This document shows positions 53,900 to 62,267 of a DNA stretch of 64,000 nucleotides, piece after piece. A model generated the notes under the pieces. The model searched no databases. It was given only the letters and a program-made list of their open reading frames with translations, and was not told where the DNA came from. The position numbers and the translations under genes were made by a program. Positions within the stretch are counted from its first letter, which is position 1. The number at the start of each line of letters is the position of its first letter. The DNA comes from Sterolibacterium denitrificans (GTDB lineage: Bacteria; Pseudomonadota; Gammaproteobacteria; Burkholderiales; Rhodocyclaceae): assembly GCF_900174485.1 (NCBI RefSeq), contig NZ_LT837803.1:2619305-2683304 (forward strand). The letters are read 5' to 3'.

Positions 53900-54595
53900 T
53901 TAGATGATTTGCTTGACATCGGACAGGCTGACCACCATGTCCTGACTACCCACCGTCAGGGTTACCCCCTGACTGTTCCTTGCCACGCTGGTTACTGCGG
54001 CATATTCCAGCGCCGTGACATTCACGCTGTTCTCACCCTGCCTGGCGCTGAAGCTGACCGTATAGATGCCATCTGCTGCCGGCGTGCCGTTGTCGGTCGT
54101 GCCATCCCAGGTGTAATTCGACAGACCCGCGTCGAACTCGCCGAGATCCAGCGTGCGCACCACGAGACCATTCGCATCCTTGATCGTTGCCACCACCTTG
54201 TCGGCTGCGCCGGCCATCTCGATGCCGCCGATCGACTGGCCGTTTGCCAGCATCAGGTTGCTGCCCGGCACCAGCACTGCATGCCCGATCAGGGCCGCCG
54301 CCTGCAGAGCCTGGCTGTCGGTGGAATTGCCGAGCATGGCCTGCATGGTCGCGTTGAGCTTGGTGATGCCATCGACCGTGCTGATCTGCGCCAGTTGCGA
54401 GGTCATTTGCGCATTGTCGAGCGGATTCAGCGGATCCTGGTTCTTGAGCTGGGCCGTGAGCAGCTTCAGGAAACGATCCTGGGCGGAATCGGTGGAATCC
54501 AGAGATGCTGTCTTCGATCCCGTCGCCGCGCTTTTGTTTGCGCTGTTGATCGCATCGTAGAGTGCGGCATTATCGGTATTGACGCTGGTGCTCAT
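53900..54595 (-). CDS. flgD: Flagellar hook-capping protein FlgD
   Basis: A 231-residue hook-capping scaffold. The N-terminal FlgD signature reads DRFLKLLTAQLKNQDPLNPL, DNAQMTSQLAQISTVDGITK. The C-terminal tudor/Ig-like domain (YTVSFSARQGENSVNVTALE) is typical. It lies upstream of flgE on the same strand, 49 bases after the flgC stop. Confidence 0.95.
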   Translation of the reverse strand: MSTSVNTDNAALYDAINSANKSAATGSKTASLDSTDSAQDRFLKLLTAQLKNQDPLNPLDNAQMTSQLAQISTVDGITKLNATMQAMLGNSTDSQALQAAALIGHAVLVPGSNLMLANGQSIGGIEMAGAADKVVATIKDANGLVVRTLDLGEFDAGLSNYTWDGTTDNGTPAADGIYTVSFSARQGENSVNVTALEYAAVTSVARNSQGVTLTVGSQDMVVSLSDVKQII

Positions 54596-54644
54596 GTCCG
54601 TTTCCTTTCGTTCTTGCCGGGTTTTACCTTATGGGGCCCGTGGC

Positions 54645-55052
54645 TTATGCCTGGCCGATGTTCAGGGTCTTGAGCAGCAACTGCTTGGCGGTGTTCATCA
54701 TTTCGGCATTGGTCTGATAGGAACGGGACGCCGAAATCATGTTGACCATTTCTTCCACCACATTCACGTTGGGCATCGAAACGTAGCCCTGCTCATCCGC
54801 ATGCGGATTGGTCGGCTCATACACCATGCGCAGCGGCGCGGCACTTTCGACCACCTGGGTGACCCGCACGCCCAGACCGCCTTCGTTGCCCACCGGCATG
54901 GCGGCAAACACCACCTGCTTGGCGCGATAGGGCTGGCCATCGGCGCCGACCAGGCTGTCGGCATTCGCCAGATTGCTGGAAACCGCGTTCAGCCGCGCCG
55001 ACTGCGCAGTCAGCGCAGAACCGGCGATGCTGAAGACGTTGAACATGCTCAT
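54645..55052 (-). CDS. flgC: Flagellar proximal rod protein FlgC
   Basis: A 135-residue rod protein: [52 protein letters not shown], then the C-terminal [20 protein letters not shown] and [16 protein letters not shown]. Length is standard. It lies 30 bases after flgB. Confidence 0.96.
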   Translation of the reverse strand: MSMFNVFSIAGSALTAQSARLNAVSSNLANADSLVGADGQPYRAKQVVFAAMPVGNEGGLGVRVTQVVESAAPLRMVYEPTNPHADEQGYVSMPNVNVVEEMVNMISASRSYQTNAEMMNTAKQLLLKTLNIGQA

Positions 55053-55082
55053 GAGGATTTCCTTTCAGGCGCCGGAAGGTTT

Positions 55083-55505
55083 TCAGGGCTGCACGGCCGC
55101 GCTCAGCGTCTTGAAGCGGCCATTGATGAAAGTCAGCATGGCTTCGAGCTGGATGGCATTCTCGGCAAAGGCCGCCCGCTCGACATCCATATTCACCGTA
55201 TTGCCATCGACGCTGGACTGCAGCTCGCCGCGATACTGCACGGTCGCGCCAGACCGGTTGCCGCCCTGGCCGCCGGCCGCACCGCCCAGCCCCAGATGAT
55301 TCGCATTCGTCCGCGCCAGCGGCAGGCTGCCACCGCCCGTCTTGCCCAGCGCGCCATCGAGCGCAGCCTTGAAATCGATGTCGCGCGCCTTGTAGTTCGG
55401 CGTATCGGCATTGGCGATGTTGGAAGCCAGGAGCTCCTGACGCTGCACCCGCAGGTTGAGCGCGGTCTGGTGAAACTGGAAATCCTGGTCGATGCGGTTG
55501 ATCAT
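55083..55505 (-). CDS. flgB: Flagellar proximal rod protein FlgB
   Basis: A 140-residue rod protein: QDFQFHQTALNLRVQRQELL, ASNIANADTPNYKARDIDFK, C-terminal ENAIQLEAMLTFINGRFKTL. It heads flgBCDEFGHIJ. A strong sigma54-type promoter lies 50-70 bases upstream (55558-55572), so transcription would be FlrC-dependent. It is divergent from flgA. Confidence 0.95.
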   Translation of the reverse strand: MINRIDQDFQFHQTALNLRVQRQELLASNIANADTPNYKARDIDFKAALDGALGKTGGGSLPLARTNANHLGLGGAAGGQGGNRSGATVQYRGELQSSVDGNTVNMDVERAAFAENAIQLEAMLTFINGRFKTLSAAVQP

Positions 55506-55557
55506 GGTGCCTTCCTGTTTGCCGTGGCCACCTGTCGATGGCTTCGAGCATCCTTAT

Positions 55558-55572
55558 GCAGAAACCGTGCCA
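55558..55572 (-). promoter_or_regulatory. Sigma54-type promoter of flgB
   Basis: On the minus strand TGGCAC-GGTTT-CTGC. The -24 block is a perfect TGGCAC and the -12 block is CTGC rather than TTGC. Spacing is exact. The flgB ATG is about 50 bases beyond. Confidence 0.8.
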
Positions 55573-55753
55573 ACCTCCCGCCACCCGCCAAACCCGCGTC
55601 ACTGCGCGCGCGGCACCTCACCGCCGGCCGGATGCTGCAGTCCCCACGCGCCGCCACCGGCAAATCTCACAGGCCTCGGCAATATTTGCCGCCCGGCCAG
55701 CCGACGGCTTGCCGAGCTTGCCACCTGCCCGCGCGCCATGGTTCAATCGCGGC

Positions 55754-56452
55754 ATGTCACAGATCATTCAGTTTGTCCGCCGCAGCCTGTTACTGTTGCT
55801 GCTGATCGGTTCCCCCGCGCTGGCCCAGCAGGATCCGGCGCCGGTCGGCAAGGCGGTCGAGGATTTCCTCCGCATCCAGACGCAAGGCTTGCCCGGACAG
55901 GTCGAGTTCGAGATGACCGCGCTCGACCCGCGCAACAATCTGGCTTCCTGCGCGCAGTTGGATGTTTCCCTGGCCGGCGGCGCGCGCCTGTGGGGGCGCA
56001 GCAGCGTGATGGTGCGCTGCCTGGATGCCGGCGGCTGGCGCATCCATGTGCCGGTAACCATCCGCGTCATCGGCGACTATCTGCTGACGGCCCGCGCATT
56101 GACCACGGGACAGCTCGTCACCAGCGCCGATCTGGCCCGCAGCAACGGCGACCTGACCAGCCTGCCCAACGGCATACTGACCGATGAGGAACAGGCCATC
56201 GGACGCACGGCCGCCCTTTCCATCCCGGCCGGCCGGCCGCTGCGGGGCGACATGCTGCGCCAGCCGCTGGCCGTGCAGCAGAACCAAAGCGTCAAGGTGA
56301 TTTCCAGTGGCCCCGGCTTCCAGGTCGCCGGCAATGACGGCCGGGCACTGAACGCGGGCGCGGAGGGTCAAGTGGTTCAGGTACGCATGGCCAACGGCCG
56401 CATCGTCAGCGGCATTGCCCGAGCGGGCGGCATCGTCGAAATCAACTACTGA
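55754..56452 (+). CDS. flgA: Flagellar P-ring assembly chaperone FlgA
   Basis: A 232-residue periplasmic chaperone for FlgI. The signal peptide (LLLLLLIGSPALAQQ) is followed by an N-terminal AF-like region and C-terminal SAF domain (TTGQLVTSADLARSNGDLTS, LSIPAGRPLRGDMLRQPLAV, the ending VSGIARAGGIVEINY). It is divergent from flgB. An in-frame reading upstream of the ATG lacks a signal and is rejected. FlgM and FlgN, often nearby, are absent here. Confidence 0.94.
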   Translation: MSQIIQFVRRSLLLLLLIGSPALAQQDPAPVGKAVEDFLRIQTQGLPGQVEFEMTALDPRNNLASCAQLDVSLAGGARLWGRSSVMVRCLDAGGWRIHVPVTIRVIGDYLLTARALTTGQLVTSADLARSNGDLTSLPNGILTDEEQAIGRTAALSIPAGRPLRGDMLRQPLAVQQNQSVKVISSGPGFQVAGNDGRALNAGAEGQVVQVRMANGRIVSGIARAGGIVEINY

Positions 56453-56484
56453 ACGGGGCGGCGACGCGATGCAACGGTCGCGCG

Positions 56485-57420
56485 TCAGTGCAACGTCTGG
56501 CCAGCGGAGGGAAACAGCTCCGCGATGATTTCGGCGCCGAAGCGGTATTCGTGATTGCAGATGTCGTCGCGCACGACGATCTCGCCGTATTCGGCAAGAA
56601 TCCCGGCAACTTCCTGGTGACCCAGCGAGATCAGCATGCTGCGCACCTTGTCCTCGTCGCGCGGGCAGTGATAGTGCACCGGAATCGGCGCAAAGACCCG
56701 CAGGTCGTCCTCGGAAAACAGGCGTTCGAGCAGCGTCGTTGCCGGCAACTGCAACTCCTGCCGCTGCAGCGTCGCCGCCAGCTGCTGCACCCGGTTCCAG
56801 CCGTCGGGATCGACGGTGGCGGCATGTTCGCGCGCCGGCATGGTCTGCAGGAACAGGCCGGCGGCCTGCGCGCCATCGGCAAACAGCCACAGGCGGGCCG
56901 GCTGTTGCGCCGACTGGCTCATGAATTGCTCGAAAACCTGCGCGATGCTGCCGCCATCCAGCGGCACGTAACTTTGATAGGGTGTACTGGCAGCCGCCGT
57001 TTGCAGGCTGAACAGCAACTTGCCATCGCCCAGCAGTTCGTGCAGCGGCGCTGCCGCGACCTCGCCCTTGCTGCGCGCCATGCCGCGCAGCAGCAACTGA
57101 TCCCCTGACCCCGACTGCTCGCAATCGACCACCAGCAGGGAAATCGGCCCCGTTTTCTGGCCCTGGGCCTGGAAGGTCGCGCGGCCGGGCGTCTTCAGAT
57201 TGCTGCCGATGACGGCGGCAACCGCGGCCAATTCACCGAGCAAATCCCGCGTCTGCTGCGCATAGTCGCGTCCCGCGTGCATTTGCTGCCAGGTGCCGGA
57301 GAGCTGCACGACCGCGCCGCAGATGTCGAGATTCTCGAACATGAAGCGCGTGATCAGGCTTTCCGCGCTTTCCAAGCTTTCCGCACTTTCCACATTTTTC
57401 ACATGGGCCGGCCGGCTCAT
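56485..57420 (-). CDS. hslO: Redox-regulated chaperone Hsp33
   Basis: A ~311-residue holdase with the Hsp33 N-terminal fold (GTWQQMHAGRDYAQQTRDLL, GELAAVAAVIGSNLKTPGRA) and the usual middle (SYVPLDGGSIAQVFEQFMSQ). The zinc-switch region reads VHYHCPRDEDKVRSMLISLG and VVRDDICNHEYRF. Only one Cys is visible in each half, where the classic family has CxC and CxxC. The redox zinc site may therefore be altered or lost. The start MSRPAH at 57420 is preferred. It is convergent with flgA. Confidence 0.9.
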   Translation of the reverse strand: MSRPAHVKNVESAESLESAESLITRFMFENLDICGAVVQLSGTWQQMHAGRDYAQQTRDLLGELAAVAAVIGSNLKTPGRATFQAQGQKTGPISLLVVDCEQSGSGDQLLLRGMARSKGEVAAAPLHELLGDGKLLFSLQTAAASTPYQSYVPLDGGSIAQVFEQFMSQSAQQPARLWLFADGAQAAGLFLQTMPAREHAATVDPDGWNRVQQLAATLQRQELQLPATTLLERLFSEDDLRVFAPIPVHYHCPRDEDKVRSMLISLGHQEVAGILAEYGEIVVRDDICNHEYRFGAEIIAELFPSAGQTLH

Positions 57421-57424
57421 ATCG

Positions 57425-57775
57425 TCATGCTCGTTCGAGGCAAGCGGCAAACGACTGCGGATCGAAACCGACCAGCACCCGGCTGCCAGTTTCCACCACC
57501 GGACGCTTGATCACGCTGGGATATGCCTGCATCAGCGCCAGCGCCTCATCCTGCGAATCGACTGCCTGCTGGGCCGCCGTGAGCTTGCGCCAGGTGGTGC
57601 CGCGCTTGTTGAGCAGACTCTGCCAGCCGGCAGTCTGGCACCACTGCAGCAACCGCTCGGGCGGCACGCCGGCTTTTTTGAAATCATGGAAAACGTAGTC
57701 GACGCCGTGCGCGGCGCACCAGTCGAACGCCTTCTTCATGCTCGTGCAATTCTTGATGCCGTAGATCGTTACCAT
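57425..57775 (-). CDS. ArsC/Spx-superfamily protein (YffB-like)
   Basis: A 116-residue thioredoxin-fold protein. The start VTIYGIKNCTSMKKAFDWC has a single Cys in a CxxM motif near residue 10 rather than CxxC. LLNKRGTTWRKLTAAQQ and PSVIKRPVVETGSRVLVGFD are typical of YffB/ArsC-like proteins. Such proteins bind glutathione or have unclear roles rather than reducing arsenate. It directly precedes hslO on the same strand with a 4-base gap. Confidence 0.88.
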   Translation of the reverse strand: MVTIYGIKNCTSMKKAFDWCAAHGVDYVFHDFKKAGVPPERLLQWCQTAGWQSLLNKRGTTWRKLTAAQQAVDSQDEALALMQAYPSVIKRPVVETGSRVLVGFDPQSFAACLERA

Positions 57776-57810
57776 GGAAAACCTTCACCGGAAAACCAGA
57801 CGGCCTGCCC

Positions 57811-58227
57811 TCAGATCCAGGTGCCGGGGCCGCCGGGACCTGCGGGACCGATGGGCAACTGAAAGGCCGCCCCATGATCCGCAAGGAAATAGCTGACGGC
57901 AAAGCTGAACAGGGAAATGAAGATGCTGACCAGCATGGCCGTCCACAGGCCGGTCACCTGGAAGCCGCGCACCAGCCGCGCCACCAGCAGGATCATCAGG
58001 CCGTTGACGACGAGCAGGAACAGCCCAAAGGTGATCAGCGTGAACGGCAGTGTCAGCAGGATCACCAGCGGACGGACGAAAGTATTGGCAAAACCCAGCA
58101 GCAGGGCGGCAGCGATCAGCGCGCCATGGCTGTCGAAACGGACATTGCGAAACAGATGGCTGGCCAGCCAGAGCGCGCCAGCCAGCGTCGCCCAATGCAA
58201 GAGAAAATTCGTCAGGCCGTCAAACAT
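57811..58227 (-). CDS. Small integral membrane protein, phage holin 4/YvlD type
   Basis: A 138-residue protein with about four membrane segments (LLHWATLAGALWLASHLF, GALIAAALLLGFANTFVRPL, ILLTLPFTLITFGLFLLVVN, TAMLVSIFISLFSFAVSYFL), the layout of the holin-like YvlD family (Pfam Phage_holin_4_2). A Gly/Pro-rich cytoplasmic tail (PIGPAGPGGPGTWI) follows. Function in bacteria is unknown. It is 35 bases upstream of the yffB-like gene on the same strand. Confidence 0.78.
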   Translation of the reverse strand: MFDGLTNFLLHWATLAGALWLASHLFRNVRFDSHGALIAAALLLGFANTFVRPLVILLTLPFTLITFGLFLLVVNGLMILLVARLVRGFQVTGLWTAMLVSIFISLFSFAVSYFLADHGAAFQLPIGPAGPGGPGTWI

Positions 58228-58269
58228 TCGGTTTCCACCTTCATGATTCGGCAGGCAGGCGCGCGGCCT

Positions 58270-58797
58270 TTACTGCGGCTGCGGGCCGCTCCAGCCGGGA
58301 TGATCGAAATATTTCGCGTAGTTGCGCAACGCCTGCGCCAGTGCAATCGCCCCGGTGCGCTGGATTTGCGGCTTGCTGCGGCGCATCAGTTCGAGCGACT
58401 GGTTCATGTCGGCAAGAACTTCATGAAACGCCTGGTCGGCGCGCTCGTCCAGCTTGCAGTTGCGGACGATGTGCACAGTCTCGCGCTCGACCTTGTCCGC
58501 CAGCTCGCGATACGCCGGGCCTTGCAGCTTGTTGCCCTGAACGTCCTGCCATGACGTGTCGAGCAGGACGGCAATGTTTGCCATGCCCTGGCGCAGAACC
58601 TCGTCGGTCGCATACTTCTTTGCCTGCGCCGACGCTGCGGCCCGGGGCTTTTCCCCGGTGCCGGCACTGGCGTTGGCGCTGGCATTGGCTCGATGAGACG
58701 GATCGGCCAACGCGCCCGTCGCAGCCACGCCCATGAGCATGCCACCCAGCGTCAGCGCAATGGCAAAACGCCGTAACCGAAGAATTCCGTCGTCCAT
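58270..58797 (-). CDS. Exported hypothetical protein
   Basis: A 175-residue protein with a signal peptide (IALTLGGMLMGVAATGALA) followed by an Ala/Ser/Asn-rich low-complexity stretch and a helical domain of about 110 residues (YATDEVLRQGMANIAVLLDT, NCKLDERADQAFHEVLADMN, GAIALAQALRNYAKYFDH). I recognise no clear family. The pattern of LDT, NCKLD and ALRNYAKYFDHPGW suggests a small periplasmic helical bundle related to DnrO-like proteins, but that is a guess. Divergent from the FTR1 gene. Confidence 0.65.
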   Translation of the reverse strand: MDDGILRLRRFAIALTLGGMLMGVAATGALADPSHRANASANASAGTGEKPRAAASAQAKKYATDEVLRQGMANIAVLLDTSWQDVQGNKLQGPAYRELADKVERETVHIVRNCKLDERADQAFHEVLADMNQSLELMRRSKPQIQRTGAIALAQALRNYAKYFDHPGWSGPQPQ

Positions 58798-58909
58798 ATC
58801 AGCCTCGGTGAAAAAAGCATGATTCTACAGGGCTTGCGATGCATGGTCTGCAGCCCTGGTCGCTGACGCGAACACGTCATCCCGGCGCCATCGAACATGG
58901 GTACGAAAT

Positions 58910-58932
58910 CAAATGCGAAGCATTCTCATTTG
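58910..58932 (+). promoter_or_regulatory. Fur-box-like palindrome upstream of FTR1
   Basis: CAAATGCGAA-GCA-TTCTCATTTG is a palindrome with nine of ten arm positions paired, resembling Fur sites (AAATGAGAAT-type arms). It overlaps a possible promoter with -10 TATAGAAT just downstream. The FTR1 ATG is 36 bases away. Repression by Fur with iron would fit an iron importer. Confidence 0.6.
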
Positions 58933-58968
58933 CTATAGAATGCGTCCTTCTTTCGGAATTCACGATTC

Positions 58969-60945
58969 ATGGCAAATCCCATGCGCCGACTTCGTTCGCA
59001 CCCCCTCCTGATCCTGCGCACCCTGCTGATCCTGACCTTGCTGTCGATCGCCGTCACGACGCATGCGGCCACGCCGAAAGTCCAGACCATCTGGCAACTG
59101 CTCGATTACCTGGCGGTGGATTATGCCGGCGCGGTCGATGAGGGCCGGGTCATCAACGCCTTCGAATATGCCGAGATGCAGGAATTCTCGGCCAACGTCA
59201 GCGAGCGGCTGGCGGAATTGCCCAGCCATCCGCAACAAGCCACGCTGCGGCAGCAAGCCAAAGCACTGCAGCAACTGATCAGCGACAAATCCGCCCCAAC
59301 CTCGGTGGCACGACAGGCGCGCAGTCTGGCCGAAGAGTTGCTGCAGGCCTATCCGGTGCCGCGCGCGCCGCAGGAACTGCCCGACCTATCCCAGGCTGCC
59401 GCGCTCTACCAAAGCCATTGCGCTTCCTGCCATGGCGCGACTGGCGGCGGCGACGGCCCGCAGAGCGCCGGCATGGATCCACCGCCGATTGCCTTCACCG
59501 ATCTGGAGCGCGCGCGCCAGCGCAGCCTGTTTGCCCTGCAGCAGGTGATCGAGCGTGGGCTGGAAGGCACGGCGATGACGAGCTACGCGCACTTGTCCGA
59601 AGCGCAACGCTGGGCGCTGGCGTTCTATATCGGTCAATTCGCCTTCGATCAAAAAATGGCCGAACGCGGTGAAAAACTCTGGCGCGATCAGCCAGCCCTG
59701 CAGGCCGCCCTGCCCGATCCAGCCGCCTTCATCCAGGCCCAGCCGGCCAGTCTGGCCGGCTTGAGCGACGAGGCGGCCGATGCCCTGACGGCCTATCTGC
59801 GCCGCCATCCCGAACGGCTGGCCGACGCCAACATTGCACAAAATGCCGCCGGCAACAGCGCCATCCTGGCGCTGGCACGCCAACGCCTCCAGCAGACGCT
59901 CGACGCCTACGCCCAAGGCCAGCACAAGCAGGCGCGCGACATGGCGCTGTCGGCCTATCTGGATGGCGTCGAGCCGATCGAGCCGCTCCTGCGCGCACGC
60001 GATCCCGAACTGTTGGCGGCCATCGAGGCGGCCATGCTGAACGTGCGCGGCGCCATCGGCACGCAGGCCGACCAGGCCACGCTGCAGAATCGCGTCAGCG
60101 AAGCCGGCGAGGTACTCGACCGCATCGAGCTGGTGCTGACCACGCACAGCAGCGCCGACACGCTCACCGCCTTCACCGGCGCCCTGACCATCCTCCTGCG
60201 CGAAGGTCTGGAAGCCCTGCTGATCGTCGTCGCCATGATCGCCTTCCTGAAGAAGGCCGGACGGCCCGAAGCCCTGGCCTACGTCCATGGCGGCTGGATC
60301 GGCGCGCTGCTGGCCGGCGGGGCCACCTGGTTCGCCGCCACCCATCTGGTCGAGATCAGTGGCGCCAGCCGCGAAGTCACCGAAGGCCTGGCCGCGCTGT
60401 TCGCCGTCGTCGTGCTGATTTCGGTCGGCATCTGGATGCATGGCAAGAGCCAGGCCGATGCCTGGCAGCGCTACATCCATGACAAACTCTCTCACGCCCT
60501 GTCGCGCGGTTCGGCCTGGTTTCTGTTCATGCTGGCCTTCATCGTGGTCTATCGCGAAGCCTTCGAAACCGTGCTCTTCTATGCAGCACTGTGGAGCCAG
60601 GGCGAGCATCGCGCCATCCTCCTCGGCGCGGCAGTGGCCTGTCTGCTGCTGGCACTGGTGGCCTGGCTGATCCTGCGCTACAGCCGGCGCCTGCCGTTCG
60701 GCCAGTTCTTTGCCGCCAGCGCCGTGCTGGTCGCCGTGCTGGCCGTCGTGCTGGCCGGCAAGGGCGTGGCCGCCCTGCAGGAAGCCGGCTGGCTACCGGT
60801 TTCGCTCTACGCCGGGCCGCGCTTCGACCTGCTCGGCCTCTACCCGACCCTGCAAGGCGTATCGGCCCAGGTTCTGACGCTGCTCATCCTGCTCGCCGGC
60901 TTTGCCTGGAATACCCGCAACGCCCGCCTGGCCCAGGTTCGCTGA
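58969..60945 (+). CDS. Cytochrome c-FTR1 iron permease fusion
   Basis: A 658-residue protein. A signal peptide (residues ~15-34) is followed by a periplasmic half with a class I cytochrome c domain (QSHCASCHGATGGGDGPQSA near residue 150) and an uncharacterised linker. The C-terminal half is an FTR1 permease with the iron-binding motifs REGLEALL near residue 413 and REAFETVLF near 530, plus about seven membrane helices. EfeU/FTR1 normally pairs with a separate oxidase; the fused cytochrome could couple Fe(II) oxidation to uptake. A Fur-like site precedes it. Confidence 0.92.
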   Translation: MANPMRRLRSHPLLILRTLLILTLLSIAVTTHAATPKVQTIWQLLDYLAVDYAGAVDEGRVINAFEYAEMQEFSANVSERLAELPSHPQQATLRQQAKALQQLISDKSAPTSVARQARSLAEELLQAYPVPRAPQELPDLSQAAALYQSHCASCHGATGGGDGPQSAGMDPPPIAFTDLERARQRSLFALQQVIERGLEGTAMTSYAHLSEAQRWALAFYIGQFAFDQKMAERGEKLWRDQPALQAALPDPAAFIQAQPASLAGLSDEAADALTAYLRRHPERLADANIAQNAAGNSAILALARQRLQQTLDAYAQGQHKQARDMALSAYLDGVEPIEPLLRARDPELLAAIEAAMLNVRGAIGTQADQATLQNRVSEAGEVLDRIELVLTTHSSADTLTAFTGALTILLREGLEALLIVVAMIAFLKKAGRPEALAYVHGGWIGALLAGGATWFAATHLVEISGASREVTEGLAALFAVVVLISVGIWMHGKSQADAWQRYIHDKLSHALSRGSAWFLFMLAFIVVYREAFETVLFYAALWSQGEHRAILLGAAVACLLLALVAWLILRYSRRLPFGQFFAASAVLVAVLAVVLAGKGVAALQEAGWLPVSLYAGPRFDLLGLYPTLQGVSAQVLTLLILLAGFAWNTRNARLAQVR

Positions 60946-61043
60946 AAGCCGGCTCGCCGCCGTAAATCGTATCGTCAAGGAAACCGCTAAAATCCGGCTT
61001 CCACAACTTCACGATTCACGGCGCTGCCCGCCAGAAAGCGGTA

Positions 61044-61778
61044 ATGAACCAGAATGAACTCAAGCAGGCCGTCGCCCGGGCGGCCAAGGATTACGTAGCG
61101 ACTCATCTGCCGGCAGGCGCCATCCTCGGTGTGGGCACCGGCTCGACGGCCAACTGTTTCATCGACGAAGTCGCCGCGCTCAGGGAGCGCATCGGCGGTT
61201 GGGTGGCCAGTTCCGAAGCCACCCGCCAGCGCCTGGAAAGCCACGGCCTGCGCGTGCTCGATCTCAATGAGGTCGTCGCGCGCGGCTTGTCCATGCCGAT
61301 CTATGTCGACGGCGCGGACGAGATCGATGCCGGGCTGTCAATGATCAAGGGCGGCGGCGGCGCGCTGATGCGCGAGAAGATCGTCGCTGCCGTAGCAGAG
61401 ACCTTCGTCTGCATCTGCGACCAGAGCAAGCGGGTGGAAACCCTGGGCGGTTTCCCGCTGCCCATCGAAGTCATCCCGATGGCGCGCGAACATGTACGCC
61501 GTGAACTGATCCGCCTCACCGGCGGCGAGCCGCGCCTGCGCGAGGGCTTCATCACCGACAACGGCAATGAGATCCTCGATGTGCACGGCCTGGCCATCAG
61601 CGCCCCCGTTGCGCTGGAAGCCCGTCTCGAACAGATCACCGGCATCGTCTGCAACGGCCTGTTTGCGCGGCGCGGCGCCGACGTCCTGCTGCTGGCAGGC
61701 AGCCAGGGAGTGAAAACCTGCACGCGCAGCACGCCGGCAGAAAACCCGGCTGCCGCAATGACGCCTGACGCCTGCTGA
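61044..61778 (+). CDS. rpiA: Ribose-5-phosphate isomerase A
   Basis: A 244-residue pentose-phosphate enzyme interconverting ribose- and ribulose-5-phosphate. Signature motifs: [45 protein letters not shown] and the C-terminal [20 protein letters not shown]. Catalytic Asp and Lys are present. The last ~20 residues ([16 protein letters not shown]) exceed the usual length and look like a random tail. A strong hairpin follows. Confidence 0.96.
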   Translation: MNQNELKQAVARAAKDYVATHLPAGAILGVGTGSTANCFIDEVAALRERIGGWVASSEATRQRLESHGLRVLDLNEVVARGLSMPIYVDGADEIDAGLSMIKGGGGALMREKIVAAVAETFVCICDQSKRVETLGGFPLPIEVIPMAREHVRRELIRLTGGEPRLREGFITDNGNEILDVHGLAISAPVALEARLEQITGIVCNGLFARRGADVLLLAGSQGVKTCTRSTPAENPAAAMTPDAC

Positions 61779-61799
61779 CACCCGCCGCCCACCGTAAAC

Positions 61800-61836
61800 G
61801 GCAACGGGGCGGTTGTCAGTCTCCCGCCCCGTTGCC
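61800..61836. terminator. Strong hairpin between rpiA and yggX
   Basis: GGCAACGGGGCGG-TTGTCAGTCTC-CCGCCCCGTTGCC is a 13-bp perfect stem between convergent genes. It has no T run, so it is at best a bidirectional terminator or mRNA end-stabiliser. Confidence 0.6.
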
Positions 61837-61872
61837 GCGTCATGCCGTCAAATTCACGCGATCTTCCATGCC

Positions 61873-62142
61873 TTATCGCGGTGCCACGTACCCCGTCACC
61901 TGATCGGCGCCATTGCCGAAGAAATGCTTCTCCAACTGCTCGGCGAGATACTTCCGCGCATTGGCATCCACCAGGCTGAGACGGTTTTCGTTGATCAGCA
62001 TCGTCTGCAGTTTGACCCACTGCTGCCAGGCTTCCTTCGACACATTTTCAAAAATGCGCTTGCCGAGTTCTCCAGGCACCGGCGGGAAGTCCAGGCCCGG
62101 CGCCTCGCGGCCCAGTTTGATGCAATTCACCATACGAGTCAT
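61873..62142 (-). CDS. yggX: Fe-S trafficking/oxidative damage protein YggX
   Basis: An 89-residue protein that protects iron-sulfur clusters. The family start [20 protein letters not shown] and the ending [19 protein letters not shown], together with [20 protein letters not shown], are diagnostic. Short spacing to rpiA's convergent hairpin. Length normal. Confidence 0.95.
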   Translation of the reverse strand: MTRMVNCIKLGREAPGLDFPPVPGELGKRIFENVSKEAWQQWVKLQTMLINENRLSLVDANARKYLAEQLEKHFFGNGADQVTGYVAPR

Positions 62143-62267
62143 GGGGTTTCCTTTCCAGAATACTGAGCCGGAATTCTACCGCGGCACGCGGTAACGGAGT
62201 TGGTGACGGGGTTCCCGATGTTCCAATCGCGGCAGCCGGCTCACAGGTTTTTTACAGGTTCACAGTT

